Below the pieces are notes generated by a model. The model did not search any database, had not been told where the DNA came from, and saw nothing but the letters and a program-made list of their open reading frames with translations. From an uncultured Clostridia bacterium (lineage in GTDB: Bacteria; Bacillota; Clostridia; Oscillospirales; Acutalibacteraceae): a DNA stretch of 64,000 bases. The first letter of the stretch is position 1, and each line of letters opens with the position of its first letter. Positions 25,217 through 34,346 of the stretch are shown piece after piece. The position numbers were made by a program, and so were the translations under genes. The stretch spans positions 1-64,000 of the forward strand of contig CANRHD010000001.1 of assembly GCA_947630285.1 (NCBI GenBank). Direction: 5' to 3'.

Positions 25217-26719
25217 TTACTTCTCCATCTTATCTATTTTCAGTTCTCGTTTTCCCAATCTCAGCCAGGTCGTTCTGATGAAATTATCTCTCATTGCTCC
25301 CGGCGAGAACGGAGCCAGAGGCGAAAGAAGCGGTACGCCGTAGGGATTGGCCGCACAGATGTTTACAAGCAACACCGTAGCGCCTATAACTATGCCGTAT
25401 ATACCGAAGGTTCCGCCGATAACCATAAAAACAAATCTTAAAAAGGCCACCGGCTGATATAGGTGCGGCACAACGAAGGAGGTTATTGCGGAGAGCGCCA
25501 CGACGATGAGCATAGGTGCCGCCACCAGTCCTGCGGTTACGGCCGCATCGCCGATTACAAGCGCACCTACTATACCTACCGTTTGGCCGACGGACTTCGG
25601 CATTCGCAGACCTGCCTCACGGACTATCTCGTAAACAAAGTGTATAAAAATCGTTTCAAGCATCACCGGAAACGGCGTTATGCTCTCCTGAATTGCCAGG
25701 TCATAAATCATTGAAACAGGCACTATTTCCTGATGAAAGGTGCATATCGCAATATAAAGCCCCGGCAAAAAGACGGCTATAAAAAACGACGCAAATTTTA
25801 AAACTCTTATAAGGGTTGTGTAAAACGGGCGGAAATTATAATCGTCCATTGTCTGGAAATTTTCCGAAAACAAATACGGCGCTATAAGCGCAAAGGGCGT
25901 TCCGTCAACAATTATCAGCACCCTGCCCTCCGCCATTTCGGCGCAGGCAACATCGGGTCTTTCCGTTGTTCCCAACGCCGAGAAGAAAGAAAAGCGTTTG
26001 CTGTCGAGAAACGGTCTTAAATAGCCGGAGCCCAAGACAGTATCAAGCTTTGCGTTTTTTATTTTTGATTTTATATCGTCTACGGTTTCACGCTTTGCCC
26101 TGTCCGACATATAGCATACGCAAACCCTTGTTTTGCTTGTCCTGCCTGTTTCGATTATTTCGCATTTCAGCACGGGAGTTCTTATTCTTCTTCTCAAAAG
26201 CGCCACATTGTCCTTAAAGCTTTCCGTAAAGCCCTCGTGCGCTCCCTTTTCCTCTTTGTCGGAAATTGCGTCCTCTATACTTCTTTTCGGGAAGCCCTGA
26301 ACCCCGAAGCACTCGCAATAATTTACCCCGTCCACAAAAAGCACAACCAGTCCCGACAGGACATTCGCCATGGCGTCCTGTAGGGTTTCCGCTTTGGTCT
26401 GGTCAATTCCGGCAACAACATTTTTGCTTATATATTCAAGCATTTTTTCGTTTTTGAGCGGAAAATTTTTCTCGTTTACTATAGGCTTTACAACCTGTTC
26501 AACCACCAAGATATTTTCGCACATTCCGTCCGCCATAACAAAGCAAATATCGGTGCCGTCGAGCTTTATCTGCTTGTAAAGTATATCGAAGCTTTCCCCG
26601 AACTGCATTTTCAAATAGCTTATATTCATTTGCAGGCTGTCAAATAAGGGAAGTTTAGGCTCTTCCTCGCCCAAAGGGTCGGTAATATTGTCAATATCGT
26701 TTTTAATAAAATCAAACAT
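25217..26719 (-). CDS. gerA: Spore germination protein GerA family
   Basis: About 500 aa. It has a large N-terminal soluble domain and then a membrane domain from about residue 300. The GerA family signatures are present: ILVVEQVVKPIVNEKNFP, RRRIRTPVLKCE, EGRVLIIVDGTPFALIAPYLF and ESITPFPVMLETIFIHFVYE. It forms the ion-channel-like subunit of the germinant receptor. The track start at 26767 lies in the divergent promoter region; the ATG at 26719 has GAAAGGCG upstream and is preferred. It heads the gerA-gerB-gerC operon, which in other species is expressed in the forespore. Confidence 0.93.
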   Translation of the reverse strand: MFDFIKNDIDNITDPLGEEEPKLPLFDSLQMNISYLKMQFGESFDILYKQIKLDGTDICFVMADGMCENILVVEQVVKPIVNEKNFPLKNEKMLEYISKNVVAGIDQTKAETLQDAMANVLSGLVVLFVDGVNYCECFGVQGFPKRSIEDAISDKEEKGAHEGFTESFKDNVALLRRRIRTPVLKCEIIETGRTSKTRVCVCYMSDRAKRETVDDIKSKIKNAKLDTVLGSGYLRPFLDSKRFSFFSALGTTERPDVACAEMAEGRVLIIVDGTPFALIAPYLFSENFQTMDDYNFRPFYTTLIRVLKFASFFIAVFLPGLYIAICTFHQEIVPVSMIYDLAIQESITPFPVMLETIFIHFVYEIVREAGLRMPKSVGQTVGIVGALVIGDAAVTAGLVAAPMLIVVALSAITSFVVPHLYQPVAFLRFVFMVIGGTFGIYGIVIGATVLLVNICAANPYGVPLLSPLAPFSPGAMRDNFIRTTWLRLGKRELKIDKMEK

Positions 26720-26819
26720 TTTTACGCCTTTCATTATTAAGCTTAATGTTATATTTGGTATTGCCATAAATAATAGTAATATTCCCGATTTTTCTGCAAA
26801 ATATATGAAAGGTGATTTT

Positions 26820-27497
26820 ATGCTTATTGGTTTGTTAAGGGCAATAATACTCTACATTGCCATTATAATTATTATGAGAATACTCGGAAAGAGGCAAATA
26901 GGAGAATTACAGCCGACGGAGCTTGTCATTACGATACTGATTTCCGAAATACTCGCAATACCCATGCAGGATACAAAGCTTCCCCTGTTGAACACATTTA
27001 TACCCGTGTTTCTGCTTGTAGGCTTTGAAATTCTTGTCTCCGTTATCAGCTTAAAAAGTATTAAATTCCGCTCGCTTCTTCAGGGAAATTCCATAACGGT
27101 TATCAAAGAGGGAAAGCTTGATTTGACACAGCTTAAGAACCTGCGCTTCAGCATTGACGATCTGCTTGAAGAACTGCGCAAAAAGAATATTTTTGACATC
27201 TCCACCGTGCAAAGCGCAGTTGTTGAAACAAACGGAACGCTCAGCGTATTGTTAAAATCCGATTACGACACGGTGAGGAAAAACGACTTGAAAATAAAAG
27301 CGCCCGAAAACACCTACCCTGCGGTAGTGATTTCGGACGGACGCATTATTAACAAAAATTTACCCCAATGCAACACGGATTCAAAATCCTTCAATGAGTT
27401 TTTAACAAGCAGAAATATAAATGTAAAGGATATTATCCTTATGACGCTTGACACGGACGGAAAAATTTATACCATAAGGAAGGACGACTGTCTATGA
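26820..27497 (+). CDS. DUF421 (YetF-type) membrane protein
   Basis: About 225 aa. Three N-terminal membrane segments (residues ~1-75) contain RILGKRQIGELQPTELVITILISEI, and a cytoplasmic DUF421 domain has RFSIDDLLEELRKKNIFDISTVQSAVVETNGTLSV. AAAGGTG precedes the ATG at 26820; the track start at 26688 overlaps gerA. The family function is unknown, but its pairing with DUF4363 and the position between ger genes and spoIIID suggest a sporulation role (inference). Confidence 0.87.
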   Translation: MLIGLLRAIILYIAIIIIMRILGKRQIGELQPTELVITILISEILAIPMQDTKLPLLNTFIPVFLLVGFEILVSVISLKSIKFRSLLQGNSITVIKEGKLDLTQLKNLRFSIDDLLEELRKKNIFDISTVQSAVVETNGTLSVLLKSDYDTVRKNDLKIKAPENTYPAVVISDGRIINKNLPQCNTDSKSFNEFLTSRNINVKDIILMTLDTDGKIYTIRKDDCL

Positions 27498-27883
27498 AAA
27501 GATTATTTATAGCCGTTGCTCTTTTGGCGGCGTCGGTACTGTTATCCGTACTCGGATACATGGATTTAAAGACAAAGGGAGGCGAGCTTGTAAAATCCTT
27601 CAACGAAACGGCCGATATATTCAAAGAGCAGTCAGAAATTAAAAGCGGAGATATTGACGGAAGCCTTGAAGCTACGCTTAAGCTTTGGAAAAAATACAAA
27701 ACAAGATTTGAAGTTTATATAAACCACGATGAGCTTGACGATATTCAGGACGCAACCATAGAGCTTGAACAGTACCTTAAAGAAGACAGAAAAACAGAGG
27801 TTGACGAGCTGTGCCTTGACTGCGTAAGCAAATTGGAGCATATAATCGACTCCGAAACGCCGTCGCTCGGAGAAATACTGTAA
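27494..27883 (+). CDS. DUF4363 family protein
   Basis: A 129 aa protein with one N-terminal membrane segment (residues ~4-22) and an extracellular helical domain. The stretch LEATLKLWKKYKTRFEVYINH with the acidic helices after it fits DUF4363. It overlaps the DUF421 gene by 4 nt (ATGA), so both are coupled and probably form one membrane unit. The function is unknown. Confidence 0.8.
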   Translation: MKRLFIAVALLAASVLLSVLGYMDLKTKGGELVKSFNETADIFKEQSEIKSGDIDGSLEATLKLWKKYKTRFEVYINHDELDDIQDATIELEQYLKEDRKTEVDELCLDCVSKLEHIIDSETPSLGEIL

Positions 27884-27885
27884 AA

Positions 27886-28152
27886 TCAGCCTTTCCTTTT
27901 TGTTTTCATCATCTTGTACTTTTCCCTTGTGGCTATGCCTCCCCTGTAATGCCTTTGAGCCTTGTTAATATCGAGAACCTTTCTTACTTCTCTGTGCAGA
28001 GAGGGATTTATTCTTTTTAATCTTTCCGAAACATCGGCATGGACCGTGCTTTTGCTGATGCCGAACTCCTTTGCGGCGGCTCTGACCGTTGCGTTGTTTT
28101 CAACTATGTATTCGCCGAGCCTTACGGCCCTTTCTTCTAAAATATAATCCAA
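27886..28152 (-). CDS. spoIIID: Sporulation transcription factor SpoIIID
   Basis: An 88 aa DNA-binding regulator of the mother-cell programme. The helix-turn-helix is clear (TVRAAAKEFGISKSTVHADVSERL). The basic C-terminal tail has the SpoIIID signature HREVRKVLDINKAQRHYRGG, then ATREKYK. It starts at a TTG with AAGGAGG upstream. That SD is inside a 17 bp perfect inverted repeat (28159-28201). It activates or represses many sigma-E genes in known species. Confidence 0.95.
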   Translation of the reverse strand: MDYILEERAVRLGEYIVENNATVRAAAKEFGISKSTVHADVSERLKRINPSLHREVRKVLDINKAQRHYRGGIATREKYKMMKTKRKG

Positions 28153-28158
28153 AATTTA

Positions 28159-28201
28159 AAACCTCCTTAACATATCACTAATAAATATGTTAAGGAGGTT
28201 T
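28159..28201 (-). promoter_or_regulatory. 17-bp perfect inverted repeat over the spoIIID SD
   Basis: AAACCTCCTTAACATAT pairs with ATATGTTAAGGAGGTTT around a 9 nt loop. On the minus strand the second arm contains the AAGGAGG of spoIIID, and the first arm is complementary to it. A T-rich tract (TTTTAAATTTT) follows the second arm. It may act both as the upp terminator and as a translational block on read-through RNA. Confidence 0.7.
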
Positions 28202-28224
28202 GGTTTTATAACTTAAATATTAAT

Positions 28225-28854
28225 TTATTTTGTGCCGAAAATCCTGTCCCCGGCGTCGCCGAGACCCGGAACAATGTATTTATGTTCGTTGAGACATTCG
28301 TCACAGGCGGCACAGTATATTTCAACATCGGGGTGAGCCTCAGAAAGAGCATTTATGCCCTCGGGAGCGGCAATAATTCCCATAAATTTAATTGATTTGG
28401 GATTGTAGGTCTTTATCTGATTAATTGCGTCTATAGCAGAACCGCCCGTTGCAAGCATGGGGTCTATAACAAAAACCTCACGCTGTGAAATATCGGACGG
28501 AAGCTTGCAGTAATAAGGCACGGGGAGAGCCGTTTCGGGGTCACGGTACATACCTATATGCCCAACCTTTGCCGACGGCACAAGCGATAATACGCCGTCA
28601 AGCATACCCATACCTGCACGGAGTATCGGAACAAAAGCAAGCTTCTTTCCTGAAATTACCTTTGATTTTGCAACCGCAACAGGTGTTTCGACCTCAATTT
28701 CCTCAAGCGGTAAATCCCTTGTCGCCTCATAGCAGAGCAGAGCGGCTATTTCGGAAATCAGCGCCCTGAACTCCTTGGAGCCCGTGTTTTTGTCCCTTAA
28801 AATACTGAGTTTATGCTGGATAAGCGGATGATTTGTAATGATAACATTTGACAT
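28225..28854 (-). CDS. upp: Uracil phosphoribosyltransferase
   Basis: A 209 aa salvage enzyme converting uracil and PRPP to UMP. Motifs: [17 protein letters not shown] at the start, the PRPP loop [14 protein letters not shown] near residue 130, and GIIAAPEG with PGLGDAGDR at the end. GGGGGT precedes the ATG. It follows rpiB by 60 nt, a pairing known from Firmicute genomes. Confidence 0.97.
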   Translation of the reverse strand: MSNVIITNHPLIQHKLSILRDKNTGSKEFRALISEIAALLCYEATRDLPLEEIEVETPVAVAKSKVISGKKLAFVPILRAGMGMLDGVLSLVPSAKVGHIGMYRDPETALPVPYYCKLPSDISQREVFVIDPMLATGGSAIDAINQIKTYNPKSIKFMGIIAAPEGINALSEAHPDVEIYCAACDECLNEHKYIVPGLGDAGDRIFGTK

Positions 28855-28914
28855 AGATATACCCCCATTTGTTTATATAAAAGATTATACATCTTTTTTC
28901 GGCATAAAAACAAG

Positions 28915-29358
28915 TTATTTCTGTGAATTTTCAATATCGGTAATTTGGTCTATTCTTCTCTGGTGCCTTCCGCCCTCAAATTCCGTGTTCAAAAACACAT
29001 CGACAAGCTCGGCGGCAAGCCCTGCGCCGACTACCCTGCCGCCCAGGCAAAGGACATTGGCGTTGTTGTGAAGCCTTGTATATTTTGCGCTGAAATAATC
29101 GGAACAACAAGCCGCCCTGATACCTTTTACCTTGTTGGCGGCTATGGAAACGCCTATGCCCGTACCACAGCAAAGAATACCCATATTATCCTTACTTTCG
29201 ATTATTTTTTTGCAGGTTCTCTCTGCTATCGGCGCATAATCTACGGATTCAGGGCTGTCGGTTCCGCAGTCAACATATTCGATATTTTTTCCGTCAAGAT
29301 AATCCTTTATAGACTCCTTCAATTCATAACCGCCGTGGTCGGCACCCAAATAAAGCAT
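28915..29358 (-). CDS. rpiB: Ribose-5-phosphate isomerase B
   Basis: About 147 aa of the RpiB/LacAB fold. It interconverts ribose-5-phosphate and ribulose-5-phosphate. MLYLGADHGGYELKE at the start and the catalytic Cys segment NMGILCCGTGIGVSIAANKV are diagnostic. AAAGGAG precedes the ATG at 29358; the track start at 29394 lies upstream of that SD. It is followed by upp; both touch PRPP and nucleotide supply. Confidence 0.94.
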   Translation of the reverse strand: MLYLGADHGGYELKESIKDYLDGKNIEYVDCGTDSPESVDYAPIAERTCKKIIESKDNMGILCCGTGIGVSIAANKVKGIRAACCSDYFSAKYTRLHNNANVLCLGGRVVGAGLAAELVDVFLNTEFEGGRHQRRIDQITDIENSQK

Positions 29359-29383
29359 AATTATTCTCCTTTGGTACAATATT

Positions 29384-30082
29384 TTAATTATCATTTTTGC
29401 GCTTATTGTTTAATTCCCTTTCAGCCTGTGGAAGGCGCAGGTACGACGGCAAAAGCTCCCCCGACCGCATTGGCGTTTCGCCGGCGGACAGCTTTTCAAA
29501 CGCCGCCAGGGCAACGCTCGAAGCGTGAGCGTACCTGAGCTGAGAGCCGCATAGATAAATATTATCTATTTCATCTTTAAGCTTTCCGTAAACCATCGCC
29601 GCCCCGTCGCCTGCGAGTATAACCTTTTTATTTAAAGCGATTATTTTCTGCTTTAACTGCTCGATTAAAACGGCCTCGTCCGCTGAAATTCTTTTACCGT
29701 TTTCAAACATAGCCGTATATACCTGATTACAGCGTGCGTCCATAACCGGACAGATAACGGCCTCATAATTTTTAAACGGATACGCTATCCCCTCAAGCGA
29801 AGAAACCGAAAAACAGGGCTTGTCCTGTGCGTCCGCCATACCCTTTACTGCGCTGACGCCTATGCGAACGCCCGTAAACGAACCGGGACCCGAAGAAACG
29901 GCGAAAACATCAATTTCCCTTATATCAACACCGGTTGTTTTTAACACGCTCTCAACCATGGGCATAAGCGTCCTGCTGTGCGTAAGCCCGGTATTTGCGT
30001 AGCTTTCGCCCAAGACCTTTAAATCCTCTGTCAGCGCCGCCCCTGCCGAAAGCGAAGAACACTCAACGGCTAAAATTTTCAT
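29384..30082 (-). CDS. tsaB: tRNA t6A synthesis protein TsaB
   Basis: A 232 aa ASKHA-fold protein that supports TsaD in making N6-threonylcarbamoyladenosine on tRNA. Motifs: MKILAVECSSLSAGAAL, then SSGPGSFTGVRIGVSAVKGMA near residue 65. Its ATG overlaps the tsaE stop (ATGA). In many Firmicutes tsaE-tsaB-rimI is one operon. Here rimI is missing and appears as a fusion 8 kb away. Confidence 0.94.
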   Translation of the reverse strand: MKILAVECSSLSAGAALTEDLKVLGESYANTGLTHSRTLMPMVESVLKTTGVDIREIDVFAVSSGPGSFTGVRIGVSAVKGMADAQDKPCFSVSSLEGIAYPFKNYEAVICPVMDARCNQVYTAMFENGKRISADEAVLIEQLKQKIIALNKKVILAGDGAAMVYGKLKDEIDNIYLCGSQLRYAHASSVALAAFEKLSAGETPMRSGELLPSYLRLPQAERELNNKRKNDN

Positions 30083-30510
30083 ATTTCAAAATCACATCCG
30101 TCTATTTTAATAATCCTGTCATTATCGTTTTTGCCCTTTTCTATGTAAATTTTTATCGAGTCCTCGGGGAGAGCGTTTTCAATATTTTCGCTCCATTCAA
30201 CGCACAAAACGCTGCCCATATCAATGTATTCAAAAAATCCCGTGGAATAAAGATCCTCCCAGGTGGAAACACGGTACATATCAAAATGGCACAGCTCGCT
30301 GTTTTTACCGTAAACATTAACTATGGAAAAGGTGGGGCTTGAAACCTCGCACTCAAGATTCATTCCCCTTGCTATACCCGTTGTAAATGCGGTTTTGCCC
30401 ATACCCAAGCCGCCGAAAAAAGCAATAACCACGCCTTTTTTCAGCTTTTCGCCGAGTCTTTCGCCCAGCGCAACAGTCTGTTCATAACTGCACGAATTAA
30501 AAACCTGCAT
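30079..30510 (-). CDS. tsaE: tRNA t6A synthesis ATPase TsaE
   Basis: A 143 aa P-loop ATPase of the t6A pathway. Walker A is FFGGLGMGKTAFTTGIARG; then SSPTFSIVNVYG, CHFDMYRV and LCVEWSENI (Walker B region). CAGGTG precedes the ATG. A weak promoter (TTTACG-17-TACAAT, 30526-30554) lies upstream. The gene diverges from rodA. Confidence 0.95.
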   Translation of the reverse strand: MQVFNSCSYEQTVALGERLGEKLKKGVVIAFFGGLGMGKTAFTTGIARGMNLECEVSSPTFSIVNVYGKNSELCHFDMYRVSTWEDLYSTGFFEYIDMGSVLCVEWSENIENALPEDSIKIYIEKGKNDNDRIIKIDGCDFEI

Positions 30511-30564
30511 TTAATCACCTGTAATATTGTAACACTAAATTTTGCCTGCGTAAATAGTTTTGAC

Positions 30565-30593
30565 TTGAAATTAGCAGAATAACATAATATAAT
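30565..30593 (+). promoter_or_regulatory. Promoter of rodA (TTGAAA-17-TATAAT)
   Basis: TTGAAA at 30565-30570 and TATAAT at 30588-30593, with a 17 bp spacer, about 33 bp upstream of the GTG start. Confidence 0.65.
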
Positions 30594-30626
30594 TAAATAA
30601 ATTATCAAAATATGCGAGGTGATAAA

Positions 30627-31790
30627 GTGAAAAGAAAGAACAATCCGGTTATAAATTTTATTAAGGAAACAGATTTGTATCTTTTCTTTTTATGCGTTTT
30701 AGCCTCCGCTTTCGGTCTTGTAATGGTTTTGAGCGCAACTAAATACAGCATTGAGGACGGCTCAAGATTTTCAAGAGATTTTATTGTTATGCTTGCCGCA
30801 GTCGCAGGCGGTATAATACTGTCCGTTATCATATCCTCGCTTGACTATCAGATTTTTACAAAGCTGTGGCCCGTCATAGCGGCGGTGTGCCTGCTTCTGA
30901 TGATTGCGCTTTTTAAATGGGGAACGGGTCCCACCGCAAGGAGCGATGTGCATACCTGGCTTAAATTCGGGCCTATAAGCTTTCAGCCGTCGGAGATTGT
31001 AAAAATTGGCTTCATAATAACCTACAGCGTTCATCTTGAAAGGCTGAAATATAAAATCAACAACATATTTTCGATTATACAGCTCGGAATACACGCCCTT
31101 ATTCCCACGGGGCTTGTTGCGATTACCGGCGATATGGGCTCATCGCTTGTCTTTATTGTAATTGCCGCCGTAATGCTTTATATTGCAGGGGTGCATTGGG
31201 GGTATTTTGCAGGCGTCTTCGCCCTTGCCGCCGCCGCTTCTCCGCTGATTTGGACATACGGATTAAAACAGCTTCAAAAAAACAGAATTTTGGCTCTGAT
31301 TTATCCCGATCTTTATCCCAACGAGATTTATCAGCAGATGCGAGGCATTAACGCAATAGGCGCAGGCGGATTTACCGGACAGGGCCTTTTCCACGGCGCA
31401 TATACTCAGGCAGGGGCAATACCGGAGGGCAAAAACGATATGATTTTTGCCGTTATCGGCGAAGAACTCGGCCTGGTCGGCTGTACCGCCGCTCTGCTTA
31501 TACTTGTGCTGATTTCGCTCAGAATGGTCAGCACGGGTAAAAAATCATTGGAGCAGTCAACAAACCTTATTTGCTGCGGTATGGCGGCAATGATTGCCGG
31601 TCAAATGTTGATAAACATAGGTATGTGTTTGAAGCTTCTCCCCGTAGTCGGCATAACGCTTCCGTTTTTCAGCTCCGGCGGCTCGTCGAACCTTTGCGTA
31701 TATATAGGCATAGGGCTTGTGCTGAGCATTTACAGGCACAACTGCGACCCCGGTGCAAATAATTTAAAGCTCTACAATTCTTTTAATTGA
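30627..31790 (+). CDS. rodA: SEDS-family glycan polymerase RodA/FtsW
   Basis: About 387 aa with ten membrane segments. SEDS peptidoglycan glycosyltransferases polymerise lipid II for elongation or division. The large loop has NEIYQQMRGINAIGAGGF, then GAIPEGKNDMIFAVIGEELGLVG, and the end has LPVVGITLPFFSSGGSSNL. The AIPEGKNDMIFAVIGEE form fits either branch; RodA is slightly favoured. The track ATG (30612) overlaps the SD GAGGTG; the GTG at 30627 is preferred. Single-gene unit with promoter and terminator. Confidence 0.9.
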   Translation: MKRKNNPVINFIKETDLYLFFLCVLASAFGLVMVLSATKYSIEDGSRFSRDFIVMLAAVAGGIILSVIISSLDYQIFTKLWPVIAAVCLLLMIALFKWGTGPTARSDVHTWLKFGPISFQPSEIVKIGFIITYSVHLERLKYKINNIFSIIQLGIHALIPTGLVAITGDMGSSLVFIVIAAVMLYIAGVHWGYFAGVFALAAAASPLIWTYGLKQLQKNRILALIYPDLYPNEIYQQMRGINAIGAGGFTGQGLFHGAYTQAGAIPEGKNDMIFAVIGEELGLVGCTAALLILVLISLRMVSTGKKSLEQSTNLICCGMAAMIAGQMLINIGMCLKLLPVVGITLPFFSSGGSSNLCVYIGIGLVLSIYRHNCDPGANNLKLYNSFN

Positions 31791-31808
31791 TTTTAACTTA
31801 AATCATCT

Positions 31809-31842
31809 GAAAAAACCATCGGACGGCCCGATGGTTTTTCTT
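31809..31842. terminator. Bidirectional terminator between rodA and pcrA
   Basis: AACCATCGG/CCGATGGTT with a short loop, flanked by A and T runs on both sides, between convergent genes. Confidence 0.85.
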
Positions 31843-31903
31843 GTTTTTATATAATTTTATTTACTGCCTATAAACAAATAGATATAAATTAACTAAAGCG
31901 CAA

Positions 31904-34327
31904 TCAAAGCTTTTTTAAGTTTGCCATTTTGGCCATAAGCTTTTTTGTACCGACCTTTTGAAAGGCAATTTCAATTAGCATATCGTTCCCCATTGCCTGG
32001 GTGGAAATGATAACCCCGTCTCCGAAAACCTTATGATTAACGGCGTCGCCCGTTTTATAGTTAAGGTCTGCCGCAAGCGCTTTTTTATTTCTGCCCGCAA
32101 AGCTGTTTATTTCACTTTTCCTGCCCGATTTTTCGGAGTAATTATCATTATTCCTGCCGTTAAATAAACTGTATTGAGAGGCGGAGCTTCCTTTTGAGCC
32201 GTAAGAGGAATAATCCCTGTACTGTCCGCTGGAAAAACCCGTATCGGTTGAATGAACAAGCAAGTCCTCGGGAATTTCGTCAAGAAAGCGTGACTGCCTG
32301 TAATAGCTTGTAGAGCCGAATATCATTCTTGTTTTGGCGTTTGTCAAAAACAGCTCCTTTTTAGCCCTTGTAATGCCTACATAGCAGAGCCTGCGTTCCT
32401 CCTCGACCTCGGTTTCGTTATACATACTCTGTATTCCCGGAAAAACGCCCTCCTCCATTCCGGGGATAAAGACTATCGGAAATTCAAGTCCCTTTGCGGA
32501 ATGTAAGGTCATAAGCACCACGGCGTCGGCGTCGGCATTGTAATTGTCAATATCGGTCATTAATGCGACATCTTCAAGGAAATCGCCGAGCGTTGCGTCG
32601 GGATTTTCCTCCTTAAACCGAGTGAGGTTAGCGCCCAATTCGTTTAAGTTTGCAACCCTGTCGTCAAATTTTTCGGGCTCCGATTTTAAATATTCGAGAT
32701 AATTTGTCTTTTCGAGAACCTTTGCAAGTATTTCGTCAAGCTCGCAGTTCTCGGAAAACTCAATTAACTCGTCCATCATATCCGTAAACTGCCGCAGTTT
32801 TCCGGCGCTCCTCTTTAATATCTCGTATTCATCGGCGGTTTTAAGCACCTCGTAAAGCGAAACGCCGAGAGTGTCCGCAATCTGCGAAGCGTAGCTTACG
32901 GAGGTATCGCCAATTCCCCTTTTCGGTGTGTTTATTATTCTCTGCAATCTGACCTTGTCGGCGGAATTGTTTATCACGCTCAGATATGCCATGGCGTCCT
33001 TTATTTCCATACGGTCATAGAACTTATGGCCGCCGATTATTCTGTACGGTATGCCGCTTCTTACAAGCGAATGTTCTATTGAGTTTGACATTGCGTTCAT
33101 TCTGTAAAGCACAGCCATATCGCTGAAGCTGTAGCCCTCGGACGCCTTGTCGGCAATAGTTTTTGCAATGTATTTGCCCTCGTCGGTTTCATCTTTTACC
33201 GTGCGCCATATAACCTTTTCGCCCTCGCCGTTTGCTGTCCACAGATTTTTGCCCTTGCGTTCGGAATTATTGGAGATAACCGCATTCGCCGCATCAAGTA
33301 TATTCTGCGTTGACCTGTAGTTCTGCTCAAGCCTTATTACCTTTGCATTCTCATAACGCATTTCAAATTTAAGTATGTTTTCAATCGTTGCGCCCCTGAA
33401 GCGGTAAATACTTTGGTCGTCGTCGCCCACAACGCATATGTTTTTATATCCGTCCGCAATCATTGAGGTGAGCTTGTACTGCGCATAGTTTGTGTCCTGA
33501 TACTCGTCAACCATAATATGGCGGAAACGGCGCTGATAGTATTCAAGCACATCGGGACATTCCTCAAAAAGTCTTATTGTGTTCACTATAATATCGTCAA
33601 AATCCATTGCGTCTGCGTCATAGAGCATCTTCTGGTACTTTTTATAACATTCGCCCACCTTCGAAAGCCTTAAATCGCCCTGATTTGTGCCGCAGTATTC
33701 CTCGGGAGAAATAAGCGAATCCTTGGCACGGCTGATTTCTCCCATTATTGTTTTGTGAGATAAAAATCTGTCGTCAATATCAAGAAGCTTCTGAACCTCT
33801 TTGATTACCCTCTTGCTGTCGTCGGTATCGTAAATCGTAAAGTGCTTTGAAAAGCCTATTCTTTCCCCGTCACGCCTTAAAATTCTTACACAGCTTGAAT
33901 GGAAAGTGCTTGCCCAAATTTCGTTTGCGCTTTCCCCGAGCATCAGAGAAAGTCTTTCCTTTAACTCGTTCGCCGCCTTATTTGTAAATGTAATGGCGAG
34001 AATTTGCCACGGCTTAACGGCGTTGACGCTTAAAATATCGGCTATTTCGGGATAAACGGATTTATCTGCGTCAAGGTATCTCTGCATATTTATGTAATCG
34101 TTTTCATCGGGAGTTCGCTCAAACCAGTCGCTGTTATATGCGTCGCCGTATTTAACGAGGTTGGCTATACGGTTTACAACAACCGTAGTTTTGCCCGAAC
34201 CTGCGCCTGCAAGAATTAAAAGCGGTCCTTTTGTGTTAAAGACCGCTTCCCTCTGCATATCGTTCATTCTTTTAAATTCGTTTTCTATTATCTTTTTCCT
34301 TAACTGTGCATAACTGCCTAAATCCAT
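31904..34327 (-). CDS. pcrA: ATP-dependent DNA helicase PcrA/UvrD
   Basis: An 807 aa SF1A helicase for repair and for clearing proteins from DNA. Motifs: MNDMQREAV, LAGAGSGKTTVVVNRI, ITFTNKAANELKERL, VDEYQDTNYAQYKL, DDQSIYRFRGA, TLHSAKGLEFPIVFIPGMEEG and YVGITRAKKELFL. A C-terminal PcrA-type Tudor domain is visible (GDAVNHKVFGDGVI). It lies 19 nt downstream of the fumarase-beta gene in a DivIVA-fumarase-pcrA unit. Confidence 0.96.
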   Translation of the reverse strand: MDLGSYAQLRKKIIENEFKRMNDMQREAVFNTKGPLLILAGAGSGKTTVVVNRIANLVKYGDAYNSDWFERTPDENDYINMQRYLDADKSVYPEIADILSVNAVKPWQILAITFTNKAANELKERLSLMLGESANEIWASTFHSSCVRILRRDGERIGFSKHFTIYDTDDSKRVIKEVQKLLDIDDRFLSHKTIMGEISRAKDSLISPEEYCGTNQGDLRLSKVGECYKKYQKMLYDADAMDFDDIIVNTIRLFEECPDVLEYYQRRFRHIMVDEYQDTNYAQYKLTSMIADGYKNICVVGDDDQSIYRFRGATIENILKFEMRYENAKVIRLEQNYRSTQNILDAANAVISNNSERKGKNLWTANGEGEKVIWRTVKDETDEGKYIAKTIADKASEGYSFSDMAVLYRMNAMSNSIEHSLVRSGIPYRIIGGHKFYDRMEIKDAMAYLSVINNSADKVRLQRIINTPKRGIGDTSVSYASQIADTLGVSLYEVLKTADEYEILKRSAGKLRQFTDMMDELIEFSENCELDEILAKVLEKTNYLEYLKSEPEKFDDRVANLNELGANLTRFKEENPDATLGDFLEDVALMTDIDNYNADADAVVLMTLHSAKGLEFPIVFIPGMEEGVFPGIQSMYNETEVEEERRLCYVGITRAKKELFLTNAKTRMIFGSTSYYRQSRFLDEIPEDLLVHSTDTGFSSGQYRDYSSYGSKGSSASQYSLFNGRNNDNYSEKSGRKSEINSFAGRNKKALAADLNYKTGDAVNHKVFGDGVIISTQAMGNDMLIEIAFQKVGTKKLMAKMANLKKL

Positions 34328-34346
34328 TTTATTTTTAAATCTCCAC

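Noticed and set aside
26720-26819. GAATATT in the gerA/DUF421 gap as a sigma-E or sigma-G -35
   Set aside because: The matching -10 (CAATACC region) fits the consensus poorly, so it is not listed as a promoter.
30560-30593. TTGACT at 30560-30565 as the rodA -35
   Set aside because: Its spacing to TATAAT is 22 bp; the overlapping TTGAAA gives 17 bp.
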